A stretch of DNA of 64,000 bases. Source: G963667075 sp963667075 (lineage in GTDB: Bacteria > Pseudomonadota > Alphaproteobacteria > Micavibrionales > Micavibrionaceae). Position numbers and translations under genes: made by a program. The first letter of the stretch is position 1; the number at the start of each line of letters is the position of its first letter. Below are positions 23,536 to 31,754 of the stretch, piece by piece. The DNA is taken from NCBI GenBank assembly GCA_963667075.1, contig OY762938.1, positions 1,860,001 through 1,924,000 on the forward strand, read 5' to 3'. A model generated the notes under the pieces. It made no database searches and was not told where the DNA came from. It was given only the letters and a program-made list of their open reading frames with translations.

Positions 23536-24363
23536 ATGTCAACAACGATTGACCAGGCCTTCATTAAGCAATTCGAACGTGAAGTACATGAAGCGTATCA
23601 GCGTATGGGCTCTAAATTAAGAGGTACCGTACGTTCTATAAATAATATTCAAGGGTCCAGTGCCGTCTTCCAGAAAGTCGGGAAGGGCACAGCCTCCACG
23701 AAATCCACACATGGCATGGTGCCTGTGATGAATCTGGCGCATAGCAATGTGGAGTGCGTGCTCGAGGATTACTATGCCGGTGACTGGGTAGACCGGTTGG
23801 ACGCGCTGAAAACAAATATTGATGAAAGACAGGTTATTGCGAATGCCGGTGCGTATGCACTGGGCCGCAAGACGGATGAGCTTATTATCAAAGGTATGAA
23901 TGCGGCATCTTCTCATACGATTTCGGATGCGAATACAGGTTTGACGAAAGACAAAGTGCTTGAAGCCTTTGAACTTTTGGGAGAGGACGATATTCCAGAT
24001 GACGGGCAGCGTTTTGCAATCATTGGCTGGAAACAGTGGAGCGAGCTTCTTAATATCGAGGAATTTGGTCATGCGGATTATGTCGGGCCTGATGAACTGC
24101 CATGGCGTGGTACACAGGCTAAAAGATGGCTTGGGACCATGTGGATCCCGCATTCCGGTCTGCCGGTTGAGGATGGTGTACGGTCATGCTTCTGGTATCA
24201 CAAAACAGCCGTAGGCCATGCGTCTGGCTCTGATGTTCAAACCGATATCACGTGGCACGGCGATCGTGCGGCGCATTTTGTCAATAACATGATGAGCCAG
24301 GGGGCCGCCCTCGTCGATGATAGCGGCATTGTCAAAATCGGGTGTGATGAGACACCGGACTAG
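23536..24363 (+). CDS. Major capsid protein
   Basis: A 275-residue phage capsid protein. It begins with a helical arm (QAFIKQFEREVHEAYQRMGS), followed by SSAVFQKVGKGTAS, EDYYAGDWVDRLDALKTNID and RQVIANAGAYALGRKTDELI, a pattern of HK97-fold capsid proteins in podoviruses and related prophages. IIGWKQWSELLN and WLGTMWIPHSGLPV fit the A domain. AAAGAGGTAG precedes the ATG. It has its own operator-bearing promoter and is flanked downstream by an R2 repeat. No frameshift is seen. Confidence 0.88.
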   Translation: MSTTIDQAFIKQFEREVHEAYQRMGSKLRGTVRSINNIQGSSAVFQKVGKGTASTKSTHGMVPVMNLAHSNVECVLEDYYAGDWVDRLDALKTNIDERQVIANAGAYALGRKTDELIIKGMNAASSHTISDANTGLTKDKVLEAFELLGEDDIPDDGQRFAIIGWKQWSELLNIEEFGHADYVGPDELPWRGTQAKRWLGTMWIPHSGLPVEDGVRSCFWYHKTAVGHASGSDVQTDITWHGDRAAHFVNNMMSQGAALVDDSGIVKIGCDETPD

Positions 24364-24383
24364 GGTGATAATTTTTTCCCCCA

Positions 24384-24496
24384 TGTCATCCCCGCGGCAT
24401 AGCAAAGCTATGCTTAAACAGCGGGGATCCAGTAAAGCGTGCAAGCGAAGCTTATACACATGGCATTCTGGATACCCGATTATGTCGGGTATGACA
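24384..24496. repeat. Composite palindromic repeat (family R2) after the capsid gene
   Basis: Same composite as at 21841 but in the opposite orientation: TCATCCCCGCGGCATAGCAA with a GCTATGC arm, then GGATACCCGATTATGTCGGG and TATGACA. It separates capsid from the next small gene. Confidence 0.9.
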
Positions 24497-24536
24497 TTTT
24501 TTACACATCCAAAACATAATATAACAGGAGTTTAAA

Positions 24537-24782
24537 ATGAGCTTTACTGAATCAGCGTTAAGCGTGCTGGCCTACGCTAATAACTTTACTTTGTGGCATT
24601 ACGCGACAACCGATGATGATACTGCGTTTGAAGCGGCAGGCTATCTGAATAATGCGTCCGATATGATCCGCGTCAATGATCTGATCATTGTCAATCTGGA
24701 TACGGACGGTACACCTGTGACCAAATTCTATGTGGTCACGGGCAATAGTGGCGGCGTTGTTACAGTGTCGGTCTATGCCTAG
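24537..24782 (+). CDS. Small virion-type protein downstream of the capsid
   Basis: An 81-residue acidic protein rich in beta-prone segments: NNFTLWHYATTDDDTAFEAA, GYLNNASDMIRVNDLIIVNL and a valine-rich end. Proteins of this type commonly follow capsid genes in podovirus-like prophages and might decorate the head, but the function is not known. AACAGGAG precedes the ATG. A clear terminator follows its stop, which would end the capsid transcript. Confidence 0.7.
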   Translation: MSFTESALSVLAYANNFTLWHYATTDDDTAFEAAGYLNNASDMIRVNDLIIVNLDTDGTPVTKFYVVTGNSGGVVTVSVYA

Positions 24783-24818
24783 GCCCCCTTCCTAAGACAT
24801 GTAATGTATGCAGCTTTG

Positions 24819-24854
24819 AAAGGCAGTGTCATGTATGGCACTGCCTTTCTTTTT
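24819..24854 (+). terminator. Rho-independent terminator after the capsid unit
   Basis: AAAGGCAGTG pairs with CACTGCCTTT around a 10-base loop and is followed by CTTTTT. It ends transcription of capsid and the 81-residue protein gene. Confidence 0.85.
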
Positions 24855-24875
24855 AATGAATGAAAGGAAAGAACG

Positions 24876-25448
24876 ATGGCATTAAACGATATCGCTTTAT
24901 GTAGCCGGGCACTTATTCGTATAGGCGCAGCCCCTATAACATCCTTTGATGATGGTACGGCTGAGTCTGAAATTGCAGGGGCCTTGTTCGGGCCTGTGAG
25001 AGATGCGCTGCTTTCTTCTTATAGCTGGAGTTTTGCAACAGGGCAGGTGGCTCTGGTAAAGCTGGAAACCGCACCTGTGGCAGATTATCAAAATGCGTTT
25101 CAATTGCCTTTTGATTACTTGCGGATTATATCGGCTGGCACAGGGACAAGGGGGCGTGGTCTTAATTACCGTATCGCCAGAAAGGCCCTTCATACTAATG
25201 CGGATTCTCTTATTCTGACCTATATTTTCAGGCCTGACGAAGAAGAATTTCCGCCTTTTTTTGATGCCGCCTTGATTGCGCGTCTTGCGGCTGAATTTAC
25301 GATCCCCTTAACCGAGAATACATCGCGCGCGGAAAGTATGTATCGTTTGGCTGAAAATGAATTCGCCCGTGCCCGTCAGACGGATGCACAGCAGGATTCC
25401 CCGAACAGGATTGAGAACTTTACACTTATTGAGGCAAGGGAAAGCTAG
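24876..25448 (+). CDS. Tail tubular protein A (T7 gp11-like)
   Basis: Tail tubular protein A forms the upper ring of the short podovirus tail beneath the portal. The 190-residue protein begins MALNDIALCSRALIRIGAAP, the typical start of this family, with ESEIAGALFGPVRDALLSSY and WSFATGQVAL after it, a LPFDYLRII segment, and a helical end ENTSRAESMYRLAENEFARA. AAAGGAAAG precedes the ATG. It overlaps the opposite-strand EamA gene by 23 bases. Confidence 0.88.
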   Translation: MALNDIALCSRALIRIGAAPITSFDDGTAESEIAGALFGPVRDALLSSYSWSFATGQVALVKLETAPVADYQNAFQLPFDYLRIISAGTGTRGRGLNYRIARKALHTNADSLILTYIFRPDEEEFPPFFDAALIARLAAEFTIPLTENTSRAESMYRLAENEFARARQTDAQQDSPNRIENFTLIEARES

Positions 25449-26346
25449 ATCCTTTTTCTCGTGTTTTACGTATTTCTTCTGACGTCTCTTTATCTTTGTA
25501 AATAAGGAAAAGACCGCTGCCAACAATGATGGCAGAGCCTATAGCGGTGTAGATATCAATCAAATCGCCAAAGAAAATATACCCAAAGACCGCGCCCCAT
25601 ATGATCTGGATATAGTGGATGGGCGCGACAAGGCTTGTGCGTGCCATGGAAAACCCCCGTGAAATGCACATACCGCCATTGGCTGCGGCTGCACCTGTGA
25701 CGGCCAGAACCATAAGATGCTTTGGCGTAGGCCATATAAATTGAGGCAGAGTGATGGCAAAGGTCACCATGATCATCACTAAAACAGGATAAAAAGCATA
25801 GGCGAACATGTGCTCTTTGTCTCCCATTTTGCGGACGGTGATCGTAATCAGGGAAAAGAAAAAGGTTGAGCAAATGGCGGCAAACATTGGCAGCGTTATC
25901 GGTATAATACCAGGGCGCAGAATAACGATTACACCAAGAAACCCTGAGAATATAGGAATGATTTTATACAAGTCTGCTTTTTCTTTTAAAAGAAAGGCGG
26001 CTAAAAATGCTGATAACAAGGGAGAAAGAAACAAGAGAGGATAAACCTTCGCCAAAGGCAGATTGGCAAAGGCGTAAATACAGAAAAGTCCTTGTGGTAC
26101 ACATAGCAAAGCCCTTAGGAGATGCATCTTTATTTTTTTTGTCTTTAGACAGGAAAAAAGCCCACCAAAAAAAGGAGAAATCAGCACGAGAAAGCATAAA
26201 GAAAATGAAGAGGCAAAGAAAAGATTGTTTTGAAAAGGATATGTCGTGCTGAGCGACTTATGAAGCGCATCAGAACAAGAGTAGGACGAAAAGCCCATAA
26301 TCGTAAAGTACAGTGCTTCAATATTTTGCTTCATATTCTTTTTCAT
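25426..26346 (-). CDS. EamA/DMT-family transporter inserted in the phage-type cluster
   Basis: A ten-segment inner-membrane transporter of the drug/metabolite superfamily. Signs are the two EamA halves, LRALLCVPQGLFCIYAFANL in the first and a GAAAANGGMCISRGFSMART/GAVFGYIFFGD region in the second, and the basic tail. The frame starts at 26382 but I place the start at the ATG at 26346 (or 26334); the extra residues are not hydrophobic and lie against a repeat. Substrate unknown. It is antiparallel to the virion genes and overlaps tail tubular A at the 3' end, so it has been resident long enough to share bases. Confidence 0.85.
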   Translation of the reverse strand: MKKNMKQNIEALYFTIMGFSSYSCSDALHKSLSTTYPFQNNLFFASSFSLCFLVLISPFFGGLFSCLKTKKIKMHLLRALLCVPQGLFCIYAFANLPLAKVYPLLFLSPLLSAFLAAFLLKEKADLYKIIPIFSGFLGVIVILRPGIIPITLPMFAAICSTFFFSLITITVRKMGDKEHMFAYAFYPVLVMIMVTFAITLPQFIWPTPKHLMVLAVTGAAAANGGMCISRGFSMARTSLVAPIHYIQIIWGAVFGYIFFGDLIDIYTAIGSAIIVGSGLFLIYKDKETSEEIRKTREKGSSFPLPQ

Positions 26347-26415
26347 GTGGGGAATGCTACCGATGAGGTGGCAGATAAGCAATCAGGATTACTATTTTTC
26401 AACATATTCATTAAA

Positions 26416-26528
26416 TGTCATCCCCGACTTGATCGGGTATCCAGCATAACATGTGTGCGGGCCTGGCTTGTACGCTTTAACTGGATCCCCGCTGTTTAAG
26501 CATAGCGTTGCTATGCCGCGGGGATGAC
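26416..26528. repeat. Composite palindromic repeat (family R2) before tail tubular B
   Basis: TGTCATCCCCGACTTGATCG with GGGTATCCAG, then a GCATAGCGTTGCTATGC hairpin and CCGCGGGGATGACG. It occupies most of the gap between the EamA gene and the tail tubular B gene. Confidence 0.9.
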
Positions 26529-26569
26529 GAGGCTATATTTAAATTTAAAAACAAACAGGAGAAAAACGA

Positions 26570-28480
26570 ATGTCCCGTATCAGACAGGTTAAAACCACTT
26601 TTACGGCGGGTGAAGTCTCGCGTGCCTTGTTGGGACGGGGGGATCTGCGTGCGTATGAGAACGGTGCGCTTTCCTTGCGTAATTTGTTTATTTCACCGAC
26701 GGGCGGTGTTACGCGCAGGGCAGGGCTTTACTATATTGATACGCTGCCCGGTGCGGGGCGTCTTATTCCGTTTGAGTTTAATACAGAGCAAACATATCTG
26801 CTGGTCCTGACGGAAGGGCAAGTGGACGTGTATGCAAATGGCGTGAAGGAAACGAGTTTGAGTGCGCCATGGACGAGTGCGCAGATTGAACAGCTTGTCT
26901 GGACGCAAAGCGCGGATACGCTTTTATTAACGCATCCTGCCGTGTCGCCTAAAAAGATCAGCCGGACAGGGACAGGGACAGGCACAGGGGCCTGGTCTTT
27001 GGAAGACTGGCATTTCTTCACAGACAATAATGTAATTGCGCAACCTTATTATAAATTCGCAAACGCTGAGACAACACTGACACCGAGTGGGACAAGTGGT
27101 ACAATTACGGTTACAGCCTCAAGTGATATCTTTGAAGAAGGGCATGAAGGCACACGGTTGCGCATTGGTGGTAAAGAAGTTGAGGTCACAGATTATGACT
27201 CAGCTACCGTCCTTACCGTGAATGTCATTGAAACACTGGAGAGTACAGATGCGACCATAGACTGGCAGGAACAGGCTTTTTCGCAGGTAAGAGGCTATCC
27301 GGTGTCATCCGCTTTCCATCAGGACAGGCTTGTGATTGGCGGGAGTCGCGATTTGCCAAACCGTTTGTGGTTTTCAAAATCAGGTGATTTGTTCAATTTT
27401 GATTTAGGCGAAGGACTGGATGATGAATCTATCGAATTTGCCATTTTGTCTGATCAGGTGAATGCCATTCGCGGCGTGTTCTCTGGCCGGCATTTGCAGG
27501 TGTTTACCTCTGGTGCGGAATGGATGGTGACAGGCTCGCCCCTGACACCAGAAACGGTCCAGCTTACACGGCAAACGCGTGTAGGATCTGTCATAGAACG
27601 CTACATTCCGCCTGTGAGTGTGGATGGGGCGACACTGTTCGTGGCACGTAATAAGCAGGAAATCCGGGAATTTCTTTATACCGATATTGAACAGGCCTAT
27701 CAGGCAACTGATCTGTCGTTGCTCTCCCGTCATGTGATTGAAACACCGGTGGATCAGGATTTTGACCAGAAAAGGCGGTTGTTATTTATTGTGCGGGCAG
27801 ATGGAAAATTTGCCACGCTCACCGTGTACAGAGCCGAACAAGTGGCTGCCTGGACCCTGCATGAAACGCAAGGAATCGTAAAATCTGTCTGTGTTGTAGG
27901 AGAAGAGGTCTATCTTTTAATCGAACGGGATGGTGCGCACATGATTGAGCTGTTTGACGATACCCTCAATCTTGATTCCGCTCTGACCGGAGACGTAGAC
28001 ACGGCGACCACAAACTGGTCCGGTCTGGATCATCTGGAAGGGCAGGCGGTCTCTATTGTGGCCGATGGCGTGCAGCGGCCGTCTAAAACTGTCTCTGGCG
28101 GCGCTGTTGTACTGGACGAGGCCGCCTCTACCGTTGAGATAGGCTTGCCCTATACGCATATCATAGAACCGTTGCCGCCCAGCACTGTAGAAATGGCAGG
28201 GGCAGGGCGGGCCACCCGCATGGTCGAAGCCATTTTCCGCCTGCAAGATACAGCCGCACTCAAACTGGATGTAGGCCGTGGCTTAAGAGACATAGCCTTG
28301 CGTCAGATCGGAGAAGACCCGGTTCTTGATGCCCCGCCGCCACAGGTCAGCGGGGATATCCGCGTCCGTGCTTTTGGCTGGCAGGATGATTTGACACAGC
28401 CCTTATGGCGCATAGAACAAAACGAACCTTATCCCTTCACACTCTTGTCTGTGACGACAGAGTTAAAGGTGAATGATTAA
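26570..28480 (+). CDS. Tail tubular protein B (T7 gp12-like nozzle)
   Basis: Tail tubular protein B forms the tail nozzle. The 636-residue protein starts with the family pattern RQVKTTFTAGEVSRALLGRG, LRAYENGALSLRNLFISPTG and GGVTRRAGLYYID, then SAFHQDRLVIGGSRDLPNRL WFSKSGD, and FTSGAEWMVTGSPLTPETVQ, which are the signatures I know from gp12-like tail proteins. GAGAAAAACGAATG supplies a good start. The frame is open throughout. It overlaps the next ORF track slightly, but that gene begins 25 bases after its stop. Confidence 0.9.
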   Translation: MSRIRQVKTTFTAGEVSRALLGRGDLRAYENGALSLRNLFISPTGGVTRRAGLYYIDTLPGAGRLIPFEFNTEQTYLLVLTEGQVDVYANGVKETSLSAPWTSAQIEQLVWTQSADTLLLTHPAVSPKKISRTGTGTGTGAWSLEDWHFFTDNNVIAQPYYKFANAETTLTPSGTSGTITVTASSDIFEEGHEGTRLRIGGKEVEVTDYDSATVLTVNVIETLESTDATIDWQEQAFSQVRGYPVSSAFHQDRLVIGGSRDLPNRLWFSKSGDLFNFDLGEGLDDESIEFAILSDQVNAIRGVFSGRHLQVFTSGAEWMVTGSPLTPETVQLTRQTRVGSVIERYIPPVSVDGATLFVARNKQEIREFLYTDIEQAYQATDLSLLSRHVIETPVDQDFDQKRRLLFIVRADGKFATLTVYRAEQVAAWTLHETQGIVKSVCVVGEEVYLLIERDGAHMIELFDDTLNLDSALTGDVDTATTNWSGLDHLEGQAVSIVADGVQRPSKTVSGGAVVLDEAASTVEIGLPYTHIIEPLPPSTVEMAGAGRATRMVEAIFRLQDTAALKLDVGRGLRDIALRQIGEDPVLDAPPPQVSGDIRVRAFGWQDDLTQPLWRIEQNEPYPFTLLSVTTELKVND

Positions 28481-28505
28481 TAACAAACAACAGGAGAACA
28501 AAAAA

Positions 28506-29030
28506 ATGGCAGGCATTGGCGCGGTTACAAGTGGTTTGACGAGTGCTATGGGGCTGATCAAGACGCTGGATAGTGCGTTTGATACGGTTCAAAATTTTGG
28601 TACAAACACAGAAGAAGCGTATCGTAAGCAATTAAGAGCACAGCAGGATTTGGCATTAAAACAGCTAAAAGCCCGGCAGGCAACAGATGAAGCCTATATG
28701 GCAGAGCAAACGGCACTGGAGCGGGAACAACTCGCGCTTAATTCAGCACAAGCCGGAGATGACCGCCGCCGTGCGTTAAAGCGGGCGGTGGCTAAACAGC
28801 GCGCGAATTTTGCGGGACAGGGGATATCCTCCTCCGGCGGTTCAGCCGAGGCGGTGCTTCTCGGTTTGTTCGAAGAAAGCGAGGCCGAAAAAGAGGCCAG
28901 AGATCGTATTGACGCAATGAAAAAGGCTTCACTTGATTTATCCCAATCCCAAAATCAGGGCTTGAACATTTTGCAGAAAACCCAGCTTGAGGAAAAACAA
29001 CAGTTAGAGCGAGAAATACGGGGCTTTTAG
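28506..29030 (+). CDS. Internal virion/coiled-coil protein (T7 gp14-like position)
   Basis: A 174-residue protein whose core is a long coiled coil (about residues 35-100) rich in Gln, Ala, Arg and Glu, followed by RANFAGQGISSSGGSAEAVL and a second helical part. Short Gly-Ser loops between helices recur in internal virion proteins that form the ejection channel. The ATG at 28506 is preceded by CAGGAGAAC; the frame upstream to 28473 is not needed. T7's larger internal proteins (gp15, gp16) have no counterpart here. Confidence 0.72.
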   Translation: MAGIGAVTSGLTSAMGLIKTLDSAFDTVQNFGTNTEEAYRKQLRAQQDLALKQLKARQATDEAYMAEQTALEREQLALNSAQAGDDRRRALKRAVAKQRANFAGQGISSSGGSAEAVLLGLFEESEAEKEARDRIDAMKKASLDLSQSQNQGLNILQKTQLEEKQQLEREIRGF

Positions 29031-29036
29031 AATTTT

Positions 29037-29254
29037 TACCGCGAAGACACGAAGACGCAAAGTTTACAGAAAAAAACGCGCGCGTAAGCGTGCAGCCATT
29101 TTATTTCACCACAGAGGACACAGAGAGCACAGAGGTTTTTCTTCTTAAAATAATCCCTGTGCTCTCTGTGTCCTCTGTGGTTTTAAAATATTTTATTGCG
29201 CTGTCGCGCGTTCAATTTTCCTTAAACTTCGTGTCTTCGCGCCTTCGCGGTAAA
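29037..29254. repeat. Nested palindrome with R1 core (29108-29182)
   Basis: Outer arms TTACCGCGAAGACACGAAGA and TCTTCGCGCCTTCGCGGTAA enclose middle arms (ACGCGCGCGTAAGCGTG and TGCGCTGTCGCGCG) and the inner CACAGAG palindrome at 29108-29182. It fills the 266-base gap between the internal virion gene and the tail spike gene. Confidence 0.88.
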
Positions 29255-29296
29255 AAACCGTTTATTCAAAAAAATTAAAATATCAGGATTGATCAC

Positions 29297-31318
29297 ATGA
29301 CCGACCATATAAAAATGCCGGCCATAACGCCTATTGTGCGTTATCTGGCTGACGGTTTTCAGACCGTTTTTACGTATCCTTTTCCGATTTTTGCCAGTGA
29401 GGATCTGGCTGTATATTTTGACGGCGCACGCCAATATACAGGTTTTGACGTCTACAATGCGGGGGAGACAAACGGCGGGACGGTGACGTTTGATACGGCT
29501 CCTGATGCAAACATTATTGTGACGCTGGAGCGTATTTTGCCGCTGGAGCGTATGACAGATTTCTTGGAAGGCGGTGATTTTTCAGCGCAATCCATTAATA
29601 ACGAGCTGGATTATCTGACCGCGTCATTGCAGCAAGTGAACCGTGTCAATGACACGATGTTGCGATATGCTGATACGGAGGAACCAGGGCACACATCTTT
29701 GCCGCCCAAGAGTTTGCGGGCGAATAAGGCACTTGGCTTTGATGGAGATGGGAACCCTGTGGCGGTGTCTTTAGAAGGGTCAATGGCGATGCCTGATTTT
29801 ACAGCCTCTGGCGCAGGTGCCGTGAGCCGCACAGCGCATGATAAATTCTCTGATCTTGTCTCTGTAAAGGATTTTGGGGCGGTCGGGGATGGCTTGAGTG
29901 ATGATACACTCGCTTTTCAGCAGGCCTTGAGCGCAAAAGATGCCGTTTTTGTTCCGCAAGGCACTTATCTTTTAAGTGGCACTATTACGCTGTCTGCCAG
30001 ACAAACCCTATGCGGTGCCGGGCAAAAGTCTGTTTTAAAGGCACAGAATAACAGTTTTAACGTGGTGGAGATTGTCGCGGATTATACAAGCCTGCGGGAT
30101 CTTCGTATTGAAGGCGGAGAGGCCGGTATAAAGCTCTATGGCCGCGATGGACCCTGTGTACAAAACTGTGTGCAGGATGTGAGTGTTTTTGGCGCGGGTA
30201 CCGGGGTTGCGCTGGATGGCTACATAAACGGGAGTTATCCCTGTTACTGGAATAACTTTGCCCGCGTTCTGGTGGCCCAGCCGGCTGTGCATGGTTTTCA
30301 TCTCTACCGCTCTGGTGCGGGTGATACGCCTAATGCGAACCGTTTCCATATGTGCCGGGTCTATTCGCTCGGGGCTGATATAACGGGGAGCGGGTTTTAT
30401 GTGGAAGAAGGCTCGTTCAACAATTCCTTTATTGACTGTGAGGCCAATGTCAAAGGGACAGCGAACAGTTGTTTCCGTCTTGGCAGCGGGAGTAACAAAA
30501 CGCTCCTGATTAACCCCTATGCCGAGAGCAACAACATGGTGCCGAACATCAGACTGGATGCCGGTTCACAGGAAACGGCGATTTATAACCTGTTATCGGC
30601 GAGTGATGGGGCCGCGATTTATGATTTGTCGGGTGGCAATTATGAAGCCTTTAACGCGGGCTGGCCGGATAAAAATACCATGCGCCGTACAGCGGTGAGT
30701 GACCTGCGGGCGAGATTGATGCGCTATGACACGGAATATATAGATACGAGCGGTCTTGTTGAGGTCGATATCTCGCATTCCATGCATCTGGTCTCCTCTT
30801 ATGGTGGAGATGTTGAAATGCGTCTGCCGAATTCATCAGAGGCCGTGGGCGTGATGATCACAATCAAAAAGGTCGATAGTTCAGGGAATCTGGTTACTGT
30901 CACAGAAGATAGTGGGACAGGCCCTGACGGCAAGTCTCAGATGTTGGGCGGGCAATATGATTATGTGACGATGCTCTCGGATGGAGCAAAGTGGTTTATT
31001 ATCGCATCTAATCGTATGGCAGGGAATACGCGCTATTTTGATGGGACTGGTACGTATGACATAGACATGGCAGTGGATGTTTATCTTTTGTCTTCTTATG
31101 GTGGGGCACTCACCGCACGATTACCGCCCGCCAACGCAGCCAGTGCCGTGGGGCGTTCGATTACGATCAAGAAAACGGACAGCTCTTCCAATACGGTGAC
31201 GGTTACGGAACAAGGCGGCACCGGCCCTGATAATTACGCACAACCGCTAAACAGCCAGTATGAAGCGATCACCGTCGTTTCCAATGGCGGGCAGTGGTAC
31301 ATCACATCAAAATTTTAA
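29297..31318 (+). CDS. Tail spike/fibre with beta-helix domain
   Basis: A 673-residue receptor-binding protein. Residues about 1-130 resemble the T7 fibre N-terminal domain that attaches to the tail (VRYLADGFQTVFTYPFPIFA, then RMTDFLEGGDFSAQSINNEL). Next comes a pectate-lyase-3-type right-handed beta-helix beginning VKDFGAVGDGLSDDTLAFQQ, typical of spikes that bind or degrade surface polysaccharide. The C-terminus has two tandem copies of an approximately 80-residue beta domain (LVSSYGGDVEMRLPNSSEAV and LLSSYGGALTARLPPANAAS). A full-length spike is unusual in decayed prophages and implies target-cell recognition. Confidence 0.88.
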   Translation: MTDHIKMPAITPIVRYLADGFQTVFTYPFPIFASEDLAVYFDGARQYTGFDVYNAGETNGGTVTFDTAPDANIIVTLERILPLERMTDFLEGGDFSAQSINNELDYLTASLQQVNRVNDTMLRYADTEEPGHTSLPPKSLRANKALGFDGDGNPVAVSLEGSMAMPDFTASGAGAVSRTAHDKFSDLVSVKDFGAVGDGLSDDTLAFQQALSAKDAVFVPQGTYLLSGTITLSARQTLCGAGQKSVLKAQNNSFNVVEIVADYTSLRDLRIEGGEAGIKLYGRDGPCVQNCVQDVSVFGAGTGVALDGYINGSYPCYWNNFARVLVAQPAVHGFHLYRSGAGDTPNANRFHMCRVYSLGADITGSGFYVEEGSFNNSFIDCEANVKGTANSCFRLGSGSNKTLLINPYAESNNMVPNIRLDAGSQETAIYNLLSASDGAAIYDLSGGNYEAFNAGWPDKNTMRRTAVSDLRARLMRYDTEYIDTSGLVEVDISHSMHLVSSYGGDVEMRLPNSSEAVGVMITIKKVDSSGNLVTVTEDSGTGPDGKSQMLGGQYDYVTMLSDGAKWFIIASNRMAGNTRYFDGTGTYDIDMAVDVYLLSSYGGALTARLPPANAASAVGRSITIKKTDSSSNTVTVTEQGGTGPDNYAQPLNSQYEAITVVSNGGQWYITSKF

Positions 31319-31331
31319 TGAGAGGCTCTGA

Positions 31332-31646
31332 ATGACACAAGACCAGATAAAAGCATTAACCCGCCAGAATGTTGGTGAATTTCTCCCCGATGCGATCAGT
31401 AAAGCACTGGATTCCTACTATGTGTTCATGGATCAGGCTGTACCGGATGATGCCAAAGGCTTCGCCGCCCATCACAGTGCCTGCAAAGTGGCGATTGCGC
31501 ATGTGGAACTACTCCTAAAACTCGCCAAATGGGCCGAATTACCCGAAGAGAAAACGGATAATCAGCAGGTACAATACGATCTGGCTGCCATGATGGCCAA
31601 TGCGGAGAAAGAATTGCAGAAATATAAAGAAACCGCCGAAATTTAG
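31332..31646 (+). CDS. Candidate small terminase/DNA-maturation protein
   Basis: A 104-residue helical protein with an acidic C-terminus, directly upstream of the large terminase gene. It has FAAHHSACKVAIAHVELLLK as its most characteristic segment. Size and position match T7 gp18-like small terminases, but I see no diagnostic motif; the assignment rests on location. It starts 13 bases after the tail spike stop. A half R2 repeat separates it from the large terminase gene. Confidence 0.6.
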   Translation: MTQDQIKALTRQNVGEFLPDAISKALDSYYVFMDQAVPDDAKGFAAHHSACKVAIAHVELLLKLAKWAELPEEKTDNQQVQYDLAAMMANAEKELQKYKETAEI

Positions 31647-31656
31647 CACGTCAACT

Positions 31657-31685
31657 GTCATACCCGACTTGATCGGGTATCCAGT
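31657..31685. repeat. Single R2 hairpin block
   Basis: GTCATACCCGACTTGATCGG with GTATCCAG: one half of the composite R2 element, between the putative small terminase and the large terminase gene. Confidence 0.85.
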
Positions 31686-31754
31686 TTTCCAGGTTCACAA
31701 CGCTGGATCATCGTATGTTAATATTATAACCATAAAAGGAAAACGTTCCCTAAA

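Noticed and set aside
29090..29278. Open frame in the repeat between virion genes
   Set aside because: Coded entirely by the R1 palindrome; the same peptide-like frames appear at each copy and are not genes.
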